Assembly (NCBI GenBank): GCA_025499705.1
Contig: JAFMVE010000023.1
Coordinates: 1-64,000, forward strand
DNA length: 64,000 nucleotides
Direction of reading: 5' to 3'
From: Carboxylicivirga caseinilyticus
GTDB lineage: Bacteria > Bacteroidota > Bacteroidia > Bacteroidales > Marinilabiliaceae
Below are positions 1-7,681 of this stretch, in pieces. The notes under the pieces were generated by a model. That model saw only the letters and a list, made by a program, of their open reading frames with translations. It made no database searches and had not been told where the DNA came from. The first letter of the stretch is position 1. Every line of letters starts with the position of its first letter. The translations under genes and the position numbers were made by a program.

Positions 1-46
1 TTTAAAAACTGAGTAAAAAATTACTATCATTGCAACTTCTCTCAAA

Positions 47-90
47 GTGGCACAGTTTGACCGATAATGGTGGCATGGTCACTCCGAAAT
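47..90. mobile_element. possible IS21-type terminal repeats (element mostly outside window)
   Basis: Two adjacent imperfect direct repeats begin with GTGGCA at 47 and 70 and end with CCGATAAT and CCGAAAT. Multiple short repeats of the GTGGCACAGTTTGACCG type are what I recall at the ends of Bacteroidetes IS21-family elements. No transposase from such an element is visible, so this would be the outer end of an IS lying left of the window, or a solitary remnant. The rest of positions 1-239 shows no gene. Confidence 0.3.
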
Positions 91-239
91 AGCCACAACA
101 GATAGAATTCACTATTTTTATTGATTTACAATACTAATCAATTGACAGACAAATAGAATAAAGTGATGATTAATTAAAAAACAGTTCAACATTACTTACA
201 ATAACACTGTTAAAAAGTGGTGATAATTGGGGTTTGATT

Positions 240-849
240 TTATATTATTTTATCCACAGATAAGTATTCTTTGGCGACCTCAATATTTACCAAACTTCCA
301 TTCCTGAGCCCGGCATACTCTTTAGCAGATGAGAACTCCCAGTCTGTAAACAACTTTACCAAACCTGCCTTTTGAGGATTTTGATGGATATAATTAAAAC
401 ACACTTGTGGGTAATGATCTTCGGGTTGATCAACCCGAATAATGGTTCCATACTTCGAATTATAAAATGAGGGTGTTATCCCATTTGTTTCTGTGAGACA
501 TTCAGCTTTGGTTTTTTCTCTAAAAAGTTTTCCGGTTCTTTTTTGTTGTTTATTAATTGCATTTGTATACGAACGGAGCATAATTCCTATTGAATCATTA
601 AGGTTTCGTTCTTTTCCATGGCTACCGTCGGCGTCGCTTAAAGCGACACCGACGGTTAGAACATTTACCTTTACCATTATATGAAAATGATTCGGCATAA
701 GGCAGTATGCTATTATATCACAATAAGGCAGCAGATAAATCCGCATTTTTTTTTAAAAAGAATAAATAATTATCCCTGTTAAAAAATATCTTTTGCCGGT
801 TATTACCCTGATTGTAGATATGATATAACTGCCCTGATTCGAATTGCAT
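240..849 (-). pseudogene. REP-associated tyrosine transposase (Y1_Tnp/RAYT), frameshifted
   Basis: The intact 3' part (746 to 240, 168 residues) carries the HUH-type motif MPNHFHIMV and a later NYIHQNPQKAGL block, the signature of the small IS200-like REP-associated transposases that nick single-stranded palindromes. It lacks the usual N-terminus. Reading further upstream in another frame restores it: an ATG at 849 gives MQFESGQLYHIYNQGNN, then RQKIFF and NYLFFLKK, which joins the downstream YLLPYCDIIAYCLMPNHFH exactly where the family would continue. The two frames meet in a run of nine A on the coding strand (745-753). Restoring the frame needs one extra A or two fewer. It is either a decayed gene or one read by slippage. 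The joined protein would be about 202 residues. It lies downstream of cas9 on the same strand and is probably unrelated to it. Confidence 0.8.
624..656. repeat. REP-like palindrome inside the transposase gene
   Basis: A 33-bp near-perfect palindrome with 15-bp arms and one mismatch, centred on GTCGCTTAAAGCGAC. It sits inside the transposase reading frame and is translated as part of the stretch LTVGVALSDADG, so the frame is kept. RAYT transposases act on palindromes of this kind, and a related core lies at 871-888. Confidence 0.6.
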
Positions 850-870
850 TGATCTCCATTTAATCACAAT

Positions 871-888
871 GTCGCTAATTGCGACACC
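871..888. repeat. REP-like palindrome flanking the transposase
   Basis: GTCGCTAATTGCGAC is a 5-bp stem with a 5-nt loop followed by ACC. It shares the frame GTCGCT-n-GCGACACC with the palindrome at 624-656 and lies just upstream of the reconstructed transposase start at 849, as expected for a RAYT and its cognate REP hairpin. Confidence 0.5.
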
Positions 889-940
889 TTGATTCGTTTA
901 GTTAGGCATTACTTTTATAATATTTCCAAAGCGGTCAACC

Positions 941-3900
941 TTAATATAAAAACTCAATACTACCATCAAGATGAAATTTAAAATCAACATTCTCAATAAT
1001 GCAGTTTAAGTTTGCAGGACTAATTAGCAATCTTGGTTGAATAAAATCTGTTGAAAACTTTGAAAAACCATTCTTTCCTTTTACGCCAAATGTTTCTTTC
1101 GGAAAAGCTTCTTGTAATCTTTCATCGTTTCTCGATTCTAAATGATGTTGAAATCTAATTCTTCCATCATCAGAACTAAATAAAGTATGTACATAATAGA
1201 GCCTATTTGAAAATAAATCTAATTCCTTTATTTCATTTTTATCTTTTTCATAAAAAATTACTTTTTGACCTACTTGAAAAACATGATGTAAATTTGCTTT
1301 TTTAGACTTCGTTAAATCAATGCTTTTTTCAAATAGTTCCATCAATTTAGTTCCTGAAGAAAAACCAGAAATTTCAAAAAGATTTCTTGCTACTATTTTC
1401 TTTTTCCCATCTTTTGATACATATAAGGCAAAAGCATAATTATCACCCGTATCTGCCCAATAATAATTTTTGTAATCACTTTTTGATGGGTATGTCTGCT
1501 TCTTTATGCTTAATAAAGATGTACTCCTAACCCAAGTCCTAACTCTTCTTATCCGGTTCTGCCTTTCCCCCTTCTTATCAAGCATAAAAACACCTTCTGA
1601 AATAGCTTCTGAAAGTTTTCTGCCGTTTAATTGTTTCTCAATCATTTTAGCAATATATGGATCAACTAATTGGTCTAGTTTTGAGAGTTTTTCAATAGGT
1701 ATTCTTACGACATATCTAAAACCATCATTTTTTGATTCATACAACCAATCACCATTTTCATTTCTAATGGGTTTACCATCATCTTCTCTTTTAACTACTT
1801 TTATTTTTCCATAAAATGTTTCTTGATGTAATTGTCCTCTAATACTATCTCCTTGTGCTATCTTAGGTATTTTATCTCCATTTACATTGTATCTGATTTT
1901 TCCTTGCACATCTCTTAACCAAACTATTTTTCCTCGACTTCGAACAACTTTCTTTCCTTTTGAGAGAGCTTGGTCTTGATTTGCCATATTATTAATTAAA
2001 ATTGTATTATCAATACCAGTTATTATATTTTGTTTAAAACCCTTAAAAGGTTCTTCATGATATTGCTTTTTTGTTAATTCTTCATAATCATATGCCCTTT
2101 TGAGAATCTCTTCCCTTTTTGCAGAATCAGGAATTAAAGTGAGTACAGCAGCGTCAATTGCATGATGATGGTGTTTATCTCGACTTTTTATCTCATCTTT
2201 TTCCTGTATCTGATAAATTCTTCTGAACTCAGCAGTAATACTGCCTTTTTGAACTTCGACTTTATTAAATACTGTTTTTAAATAGTGATAAGCGTATTTT
2301 GTTATTATCTGCGTATCTCTGAGTTGACTATTCACAAACCCTTGTGGAATATCTTCCCTTGTAAACCTATCTACTTTATTTTGCCAATATTTTAATTCTT
2401 CCTTTAATATATGCCTTCTTACAATTGCTTCATCTTTGGCTTTTTTATCTTTCGCAATTTTGGAATTTCGAACTTGTGTTGCAATCCTATCATTTAATGA
2501 TTCAATTTTATTTTTCCATTTTTCTAACCAAGGTTCAATAGCAGGATAACCGTTTGAACTAACTTTGTAGTTTGGTAACTCTGTTGGAATCTGATTCTTC
2601 TTAATATTTCTATTGTAATCAGCATAACAAACTGTTAAGTTAGCAAGTGAATTGTCAAAAGACTTACTCCTTGGAATTGTATGTTCAAAATCAATTACAT
2701 TAGGATTAAATAAATCGGTAATATTAATAACCCGACCGGTATAAATACATTGACAATTTTGCTCTTTCCACAATCGATATTTTCTAACATCCTCTTTCGT
2801 TGTTGTTATTGATCTTAAAACTTCTTCCCTATTTTCAAGTTGCTCTGTCCATAATCGAAATTTATCTTTGTCATCTTTATTATTCGGGTCTGCTCTTCCT
2901 TCAAAGTCTGGATCTTTTGTTAATTCTGAAATTGCAATTGCGAATTCTTTATTTTCTGCTTCTCGTCTTCTTTGATAAGTTTCAATTGCATTTCTTTTAT
3001 TCGCATCATTTAGTTCGCGGGCAACTTCTACAATTACTTTTGTTTCATTATCAATTTTCCCAACTTCTATCAAATAATTAATTACTTCACGCAAGCGATG
3101 TAATGTTTTATATGCCATTGGATTTTTAAATGCTGCTGTCTTAGGACTTTTAAGAAAAACTTGATCATCATATTTAGGATAAATATCAATTTGAGAAGGA
3201 TGATACATATCAAGAAGCTTCTCATCTGACAAATTAAATTTTTCCTTCAAGAAATGTTTAATTTGATTTAATAAATGAGGTTGCTTTATATAATCACGAT
3301 TAGAGCTATAAAAAAACTCCTGATAATTTCCACCTACTTCATTTATAATGCTTTCTTGATATTCAATCCTAAAACTATCCCATTTCTTCTTGCCAAAATG
3401 TCTTATTACAGTCTGTTTTATATCCTTTAAATCTAATTCATCAATCTTATAAGAATTATCCTTATAAGCATATTTGTATTCCCAATCAAGCGATTTGTAC
3501 TTTGAAATAAGGTTGTTCGTAATGTTTACAACATCTTTTTTTGCTCGATTTATATTAATAACATTCCTTATTTCTTTTAATAATAATTCTTTATTCTTAT
3601 TGAAAGTTTCAATCCCAATAATTTTAGGGATTTTAGCCAATAAAGTAGCTTCTGTATATATCAGTCCTTGTTCAAGAAAAGGTAAAATATTACATATAGC
3701 ATGTAAACTAAGTGAAGCATATCCAACAGGAAAAGAATTCCATAAGGTCATCATTTCCTTACATTGCTCATCATTTAGTTCAAGAATATCTATTAAAAAT
3801 TCCTGAAAAACCTCTTCATCCTCATATGTAAATAATATATGCCAAATATCATCAAGCTTATACTTTACATTTTTGGTCTCCCCTCTTTTGTTTTTCCTGA

Positions 3901-5050
3901 CTTTATTAATTGAAACTGTTTCCCAGTTATCTCCAAATACAGCTTTCAACCTGGCTGACACCGGACAACCTTCAATATTTGTATTATCAAGTTTCTTTTT
4001 ATAATTGAGTTGCCATTGTTTACCTCCATTTTTTTCAATAAAATTTCTGATGTCCTCAAACTTAAAATGGGCTTTGCTTTTTCGAAAGAATAATTCTGAA
4101 AAAATACTTTCTTTTAAATCATAAGGTATTGGCTCGAATGTACTAGTTTCTTCATCTTTATATTTAATAGTATTAATAAATGACCATGCTCTAAAAATCT
4201 CAAATTTCGGATGACTAATTGGGCATCGGTATTTATTATTTTCTAAAGTACATTTACCAACAAGTCCTTTTTGCGATCGTAATGGTCTTTGATAAAAAAT
4301 AGCTTTTAAAATACTCTCAGTAAAATCTTTTCCTAATTGCTGTTCTTTTGCAATTAATTCTACCTCCTTATAATAATCGTTTCTTAGCGTATATCTATTT
4401 CTTATTCGAATTCCTTTGTCTTCAAGTGTTGCAAAGGCAGCTCCTAAGCTACCTTCTGCAACTATTAGCTCTTTATATTCATCTAACCCAATCGTTCTTG
4501 TCTCATTGCTACCTTTGTTAACTGATGTTTTTTCACTATCCCCACTTTTTCTACTACTTTTAAATCCTCTTCGCTGTGCAATGTGATATAATGCCCTCCC
4601 TATTTTATACCTATCTTCACTTTTATTTAAGTCTAATTTATTATTTATTAATTCTCGTCGTAACTGATAGGGACTTGAATAGTCAACCTTTCCATCATCA
4701 TTAAAATCAAGTTTAATCCAATTATTAAATGCTATACTATGTATTGGAAAGATTCTTCCAATACCTTTTTCATAATGCGACCACTTATGAAGTTCTTCCT
4801 TGTGGAGTGGACAAAAATCATTTTCAATTAATACTTTCAAAGTTGTCCATTTTCTGTATCTTCTGGCATTATATAACCTGCGCGAGGATCTATGCTTAGT
4901 TCTTTGAGCAGCAAAAGAAAACTCACCAGTTTTACCAAAACCAACACCTTTTTTAAAAGTATAAACTCCAAACCAATCAAATTCATTTTCATTTCTTATT
5001 GCCAATCCAATTGAATTTGTTCCTAAATCTATTCCTAGAGTTTTACTCAT
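941..5050 (-). CDS. cas9: CRISPR-associated endonuclease Cas9, type II-C
   Basis: RNA-guided DNA endonuclease of 1369 residues when started at the ATG at 5050 (MSKTLGIDLGTNSIG). An ATG 36 nt further upstream is less likely because that stretch is the promoter and start of a divergent tracrRNA and adds no conserved sequence. All nuclease residues look intact: RuvC-I Asp8 in GIDLGTNS, RuvC-II Glu675 in VIVEVAREL, RuvC-III His963 and Asp966 in HHHHAIDAAV, and the HNH block around His790 (VIDFEHTIPRS, then YNRNIKKN). The arginine-rich bridge helix follows RuvC-I (AAQRTKHRSSRRLYNARRYR). Glu in place of the first HNH Asp fits my memory of other Bacteroidetes II-C proteins. Length and motif order fit subtype II-C. 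No cas1, cas2 or repeat array is visible, so spacer acquisition would need genes elsewhere. Confidence 0.95.
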   Translation of the reverse strand: MSKTLGIDLGTNSIGLAIRNENEFDWFGVYTFKKGVGFGKTGEFSFAAQRTKHRSSRRLYNARRYRKWTTLKVLIENDFCPLHKEELHKWSHYEKGIGRIFPIHSIAFNNWIKLDFNDDGKVDYSSPYQLRRELINNKLDLNKSEDRYKIGRALYHIAQRRGFKSSRKSGDSEKTSVNKGSNETRTIGLDEYKELIVAEGSLGAAFATLEDKGIRIRNRYTLRNDYYKEVELIAKEQQLGKDFTESILKAIFYQRPLRSQKGLVGKCTLENNKYRCPISHPKFEIFRAWSFINTIKYKDEETSTFEPIPYDLKESIFSELFFRKSKAHFKFEDIRNFIEKNGGKQWQLNYKKKLDNTNIEGCPVSARLKAVFGDNWETVSINKVRKNKRGETKNVKYKLDDIWHILFTYEDEEVFQEFLIDILELNDEQCKEMMTLWNSFPVGYASLSLHAICNILPFLEQGLIYTEATLLAKIPKIIGIETFNKNKELLLKEIRNVININRAKKDVVNITNNLISKYKSLDWEYKYAYKDNSYKIDELDLKDIKQTVIRHFGKKKWDSFRIEYQESIINEVGGNYQEFFYSSNRDYIKQPHLLNQIKHFLKEKFNLSDEKLLDMYHPSQIDIYPKYDDQVFLKSPKTAAFKNPMAYKTLHRLREVINYLIEVGKIDNETKVIVEVARELNDANKRNAIETYQRRREAENKEFAIAISELTKDPDFEGRADPNNKDDKDKFRLWTEQLENREEVLRSITTTKEDVRKYRLWKEQNCQCIYTGRVINITDLFNPNVIDFEHTIPRSKSFDNSLANLTVCYADYNRNIKKNQIPTELPNYKVSSNGYPAIEPWLEKWKNKIESLNDRIATQVRNSKIAKDKKAKDEAIVRRHILKEELKYWQNKVDRFTREDIPQGFVNSQLRDTQIITKYAYHYLKTVFNKVEVQKGSITAEFRRIYQIQEKDEIKSRDKHHHHAIDAAVLTLIPDSAKREEILKRAYDYEELTKKQYHEEPFKGFKQNIITGIDNTILINNMANQDQALSKGKKVVRSRGKIVWLRDVQGKIRYNVNGDKIPKIAQGDSIRGQLHQETFYGKIKVVKREDDGKPIRNENGDWLYESKNDGFRYVVRIPIEKLSKLDQLVDPYIAKMIEKQLNGRKLSEAISEGVFMLDKKGERQNRIRRVRTWVRSTSLLSIKKQTYPSKSDYKNYYWADTGDNYAFALYVSKDGKKKIVARNLFEISGFSSGTKLMELFEKSIDLTKSKKANLHHVFQVGQKVIFYEKDKNEIKELDLFSNRLYYVHTLFSSDDGRIRFQHHLESRNDERLQEAFPKETFGVKGKNGFSKFSTDFIQPRLLISPANLNCIIENVDFKFHLDGSIEFLY

Positions 5051-5065
5051 AATTGTATTTTTTAC

Positions 5066-5073
5066 TATATTTG
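5066..5073 (+). promoter_or_regulatory. -7 box of tracrRNA-1 promoter
   Basis: TATATTTG matches the Bacteroidetes -7 consensus TAnnTTTG. A clear TTG -33 element at the usual 19-nt spacing is not seen. It lies a few bases before the anti-repeat, so transcription would begin close to 5080. The box lies inside the cas9 5' leader on the opposite strand. Confidence 0.5.
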
Positions 5074-5150
5074 TTTTGAGAGACAATTCACAACAAGGCT
5101 ATAAGCCGAAGAAATTTCTAAGCTCTGCGTACTCCGTGGGGCTATTTTTA
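5074..5150 (+). ncRNA. tracrRNA-1 (type II-C), divergent from cas9
   Basis: The stretch reads as a trans-activating crRNA. Positions 5074-5095 form an anti-repeat; its complement, starting GTTGTGAATTG and then CTCTCAAAAC, looks like the 5' end of a Bacteroidetes type II-C repeat (GTTGTGAWTTGCTTTCAAA type, from memory). The CAACAAGG core, the hairpin GGC-TATAA-GCC, and a second hairpin closed by AGCTC/GGGCT follow, ending in a T run (5144-5149). The order anti-repeat, CAAnAAGG core, hairpins, T run is the usual II-C layout. It starts 23 nt upstream of the cas9 start and points the other way, so the two promoters overlap. Confidence 0.75.
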
Positions 5151-5213
5151 TACCACATTAAGGCTCCAACCAATACTGTTAGTTCCCAAATCCAGACCTA
5201 ATATTTTTTTCAT
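5148..5213 (-). pseudogene. remnant of the 5' end of a second cas9 (RuvC-I only)
   Basis: An ATG at 5213 opens a 21-codon frame that contains KILGLDLGTNSIGWSL and then stops at TAA (5150-5148). This is the RuvC-I start of a Cas9, but of a different sequence from the intact gene 160 bp away, which has TLGIDLGTNSIGLAI. After the stop the sequence passes straight into the antisense of tracrRNA-1, so the rest of this second cas9 is missing. It is best read as a fossil left when the present cas9 plus tracrRNA replaced or inserted into an older cas9. Translation as a short leader peptide is possible but unsupported. Confidence 0.75.
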
Positions 5214-5250
5214 TATTCAATGTTTTTGCAAGCGATACTTTTTCAATCAA

Positions 5251-5310
5251 AAAAACACACGTCTTTTTTTTTAAAACACGTGTGTTTTTTGAAAAAAGAC
5301 GTGTGTTTTT
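5251..5310. repeat. nested inverted repeat (19-bp perfect arms)
   Basis: Arms at 5251-5269 and 5292-5310 are perfect 19-bp reverse complements. The motif ACGTGTGTTTTT also occurs in the loop (5278-5289), so the left arm can pair with either of two right arms. The A/T-rich ends make it terminator-like in both directions. It lies between the HU-type gene and the cas9 remnant. Confidence 0.7.
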
Positions 5311-5311
5311 A

Positions 5312-5350
5312 TTAAAAATGTAGCGTGATTTATACAACAACCACGCTACA
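5312..5350 (-). terminator. rho-independent terminator of the HU-type gene
   Basis: A perfect 9-bp stem (TGTAGCGTG/CACGCTACA, 5319-5327 and 5342-5350) with a 14-nt loop. Read on the minus strand it is followed by TTTTTA, and it starts 28 bp after the stop of the HU-type gene. Confidence 0.75.
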
Positions 5351-5378
5351 CATTCTATTTAACCACTATAAAAATGCA

Positions 5379-5765
5379 TTAAGATACCTTTTCATACTTT
5401 AGATTCTTAAGCATATCCTTTAATCTTTGACCAGGAGTGAATACAGCCTTTGCTCCTTTTATAGAGTGAGCATTCACCTTGTCTGCTTCCTCTTCACCAT
5501 TACTGCTAACATTTACTCTTATACTTCCTAAATCTCCCAAACGTACAATCTGTCCCTCTTCTAATGATTCCTGCATCATTTCGACCATCGCATATAAAAC
5601 TGCTCTGATATCTGCCCCGCTAACAGTACTGTTTTGTTCAATTCGTTTGGTAAGTTTTTCAAGTGTTAATTCTCCGGTTGAAGATGCGCTGGCATAAAAC
5701 TTTTTGGTTCCACCTCCGGCTACCCCCGGTTGTCCTTTTTCAATAACTTTAAATTTAATAGGCAT
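5379..5765 (-). CDS. HU family DNA-binding protein
   Basis: A 128-residue member of the HU/IHF fold family, of the longer Bacteroidetes kind that begins MPIKFKVIEKGQPG. The central part (ELTLEKLTKRIEQNSTVSGAD then VLYAMVEMMQESLEEGQIV) is the helical dimerisation region. RLGDLGSIRVNVSSNGEE matches the beta strands, and the tail is basic. Such proteins bend or coat DNA in the nucleoid, and many copies occur per genome. The promoter-proximal side is A/T-rich with no clear consensus box. It sits between the two tracrRNAs, which may be chance, since these genes often border mobile or variable regions. Confidence 0.85.
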   Translation of the reverse strand: MPIKFKVIEKGQPGVAGGGTKKFYASASSTGELTLEKLTKRIEQNSTVSGADIRAVLYAMVEMMQESLEEGQIVRLGDLGSIRVNVSSNGEEEADKVNAHSIKGAKAVFTPGQRLKDMLKNLKYEKVS

Positions 5766-5877
5766 GATTGTATAGTTAAAAGTTTATATTACTATAAATT
5801 TATTAAGTTATTTATAAAAATCAAATAATTAGGTAAATCATATATTTAATTATCTTTTAATAATTATAATTTTTAGT

Positions 5878-5885
5878 TACATTTG
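5878..5885 (+). promoter_or_regulatory. -7 box of tracrRNA-2 promoter
   Basis: TACATTTG is an exact TAnnTTTG match. It lies 18 nt before the CAATTCACAA core of the second anti-repeat, close to the layout of the first tracrRNA promoter. A TTG -33 element is not obvious. Confidence 0.5.
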
Positions 5886-5888
5886 AGT

Positions 5889-5969
5889 ACAATTTGAGCA
5901 ATTCACAATAAGGATTATTCCGTTGTGAAAACATTTAAGGCGGTCCTGATTCTCTCAGGATCGTTTTTT
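5889..5969 (+). ncRNA. tracrRNA-2 (type II-C)
   Basis: A second, different tracrRNA. The anti-repeat (about 5889-5908) ends in GAGCAATTCACAA and is followed by the CAATAAGG core, hairpin GGA-TTA-TTCC, the stretch CGTTGTGAAAACATTTAAGG, a 6-bp hairpin TCCTGA-TTCTC-TCAGGA, and a run of six T. The core CAATAAGG resembles that of known II-C tracrRNAs such as the Neisseria one (from memory). It shares CAATTCACAA with tracrRNA-1 but differs in every 3' hairpin, so it probably serves, or served, another Cas9. No cas9 or array lies next to it. It is convergent with the S1/P1 nuclease gene. Confidence 0.7.
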
Positions 5970-6010
5970 GTTATTACCATTTAATCATTACATTACAAGA
6001 AACTCATCAT

Positions 6011-6046
6011 AAAAAAAGCACTTATCGCAGAAACAATAAGTGCTTT
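6011..6046 (-). terminator. terminator of the S1/P1 nuclease gene
   Basis: An 11-bp stem (AAAGCACTTAT at 6015-6025, ATAAGTGCTTT at 6036-6046), followed on the minus strand by seven T. It starts about 20 bp after the nuclease stop codon. Confidence 0.75.
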
Positions 6047-6066
6047 ACTTTATCAAAAGAACCTTG

Positions 6067-6843
6067 TTAGTCCAGTAGATCATTTAATAATATTGCCAAC
6101 CTGTAGCCTGCCTTTTGAATCTGCTCATATACAACAGGGCTGTATTTGTGATTGTATTTATAACTATACTTTTTGTCACCCAGATTATCATAAATATCCC
6201 GGGTGATAGCATGTGTTTCATCTATCCAGTCAACAACAGTCAACTTTGCCCATTGCATTAAAGTTTCTTTTTCTGGCTCTCCTGCAAATCTCACCAATTC
6301 GGTATAACTCAATCGGCTATAATCAATCAACTCTTCATCCCAAACTTTATGCAGGTTGCTTTCCTCGCCAAACCATTGCACTTCAAGCCTGTTACCTCCC
6401 AAATCTTCTTTGAGTCCCACATGCATGGGTTGATGAGCATCACCTACCAGATGAATAATAAATTTAAGAGCAATTGCTTTTTCTTCTTTAGACGATTTAT
6501 TGTCTTTTAGCATTTTAACCATCTGCTCCAAAACAGTGACAATATCTCCTTTCTGATTTTTAACCGCATCCTCATATTTCTCATCCAAAGGCATATTTAC
6601 ATAATGAGGCAATTTATTGTAAGGATTATCCTTTTCCGATCTTATTTCATCAGCCCAATTGGCATACAATGGAAGATAGTCGTTACCTAATATTTCCTTA
6701 ATCTTAATTTTAGTATCGTTCGAAAGTTGATGGTAAGCTATTTCTGCAATTGCTCTATGTCCCGTACTCCCCCAGGAAAAAGCATTTTGAACAGAAAACA
6801 GAGTAATTACAAATAAAATAATGGCTTGATTTATTGTTTTCAT
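6067..6843 (-). CDS. S1/P1 family secreted nuclease
   Basis: A 258-residue zinc-dependent nuclease that cuts single-stranded DNA and RNA and can remove 3'-phosphates. A signal peptide (residues 1-23) ends just before Trp24, which becomes the N-terminal zinc ligand typical of P1 nuclease. The other ligands are all visible: His29 (WGSTGHR), Asp65 (WADE), His80 (HYVN), His131, Asp135 and His141 (HLVGDAHQPMHVG), and His165 with Asp169 (LHKVWD). The protein would be exported and could degrade nucleic acids for phosphate or nucleoside uptake. It is monocistronic, with its own terminator. Confidence 0.9.
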   Translation of the reverse strand: MKTINQAIILFVITLFSVQNAFSWGSTGHRAIAEIAYHQLSNDTKIKIKEILGNDYLPLYANWADEIRSEKDNPYNKLPHYVNMPLDEKYEDAVKNQKGDIVTVLEQMVKMLKDNKSSKEEKAIALKFIIHLVGDAHQPMHVGLKEDLGGNRLEVQWFGEESNLHKVWDEELIDYSRLSYTELVRFAGEPEKETLMQWAKLTVVDWIDETHAITRDIYDNLGDKKYSYKYNHKYSPVVYEQIQKAGYRLAILLNDLLD

Positions 6844-7061
6844 TCAGGATGTTTTATTCTCTTTGTTTTAATTTTAAATGTCACACAAAACTATTGTTTA
6901 ATTTCAACTGACAAGTACAAAAAATATACATTTGATAAAACTTTTTGTTCAATCCTACACCTCAAATAAAACTCCTTTGTATTATAAACTGTTTTTATTG
7001 CAATGTAATTACCATGTAAATAAATAAAAGCTTACTTTAGGAGTGAAACAAAGCAGGCGTC

Positions 7062-7676
7062 ATGTTACTAAAAATCTATGAAGACAATCCGAATGAGCGC
7101 GAACTTCGAAAAGTAGTAGAGATACTGCAGAATGGTGGCGTGGTAATCTATCCAACAGATACCATTTATGGAATTGGTTGTGATATTTACAATTCAAAAG
7201 CCGTAGAAAAAGTTGCCCGTATCAAAGATATTAATTTAAAAAAAGCCAACCTTTCATTTATCTGTTACGACCTCAGTCATATTTCTGATTTTACCAAGCC
7301 TCTAAATAATCAGGTTTTTAAAGTAATGAAACGCTGTTTACCCGGTCCATTCACCTTTATTCTGGATGCCAACAGCAACGTTCCTAAAATTTTCAAAAAC
7401 AATAAAAAAACAGTAGGAATTCGAGTTCCTGACAATAACATTATTCGCACCCTGGTTGATTTACTAGGTAATCCAATCTTATCGACTTCAGTAAAAGATG
7501 ATGATGACATATTGGAATACAGTACTGACCCGGAACTAATTCACGAAAAATTTGCCGATCTGGTTGATGTGGTTATCGACGGCGGTTATGGAGGCAACGA
7601 ACCCTCAACCATCATTGATTGCACAGGCAGCGACATGGTAATAACCCGTCAGGGGTTAGGAATCATCGATCTATAA
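7062..7676 (+). CDS. Sua5/YciO/YrdC-family protein (threonylcarbamoyl-AMP synthase-like)
   Basis: A 204-residue single-domain YrdC-fold protein. TsaC/Sua5 members make threonylcarbamoyl-AMP from threonine, bicarbonate and ATP for the tRNA t6A modification. Motifs seen are [15 protein letters not shown] near residue 26, [16 protein letters not shown] near 87, VGIRVPDN, and STSVK. The length, about 206, and the absence of the extra C-terminal Sua5 domain fit the YciO branch, whose exact role is less certain than TsaC. It is convergent with the TrkH gene, only 5 bp apart. The ATG at 7062 gives the full conserved N-terminus. Confidence 0.85.
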   Translation: MLLKIYEDNPNERELRKVVEILQNGGVVIYPTDTIYGIGCDIYNSKAVEKVARIKDINLKKANLSFICYDLSHISDFTKPLNNQVFKVMKRCLPGPFTFILDANSNVPKIFKNNKKTVGIRVPDNNIIRTLVDLLGNPILSTSVKDDDDILEYSTDPELIHEKFADLVDVVIDGGYGGNEPSTIIDCTGSDMVITRQGLGIIDL

Positions 7677-7681
7677 AAAAA

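Noticed and set aside
5050-5086. Upstream start of cas9 at 5086
   Set aside because: These 12 codons overlap the tracrRNA-1 promoter and start and add nothing conserved; MSKTLGIDLG is the normal N-terminus.
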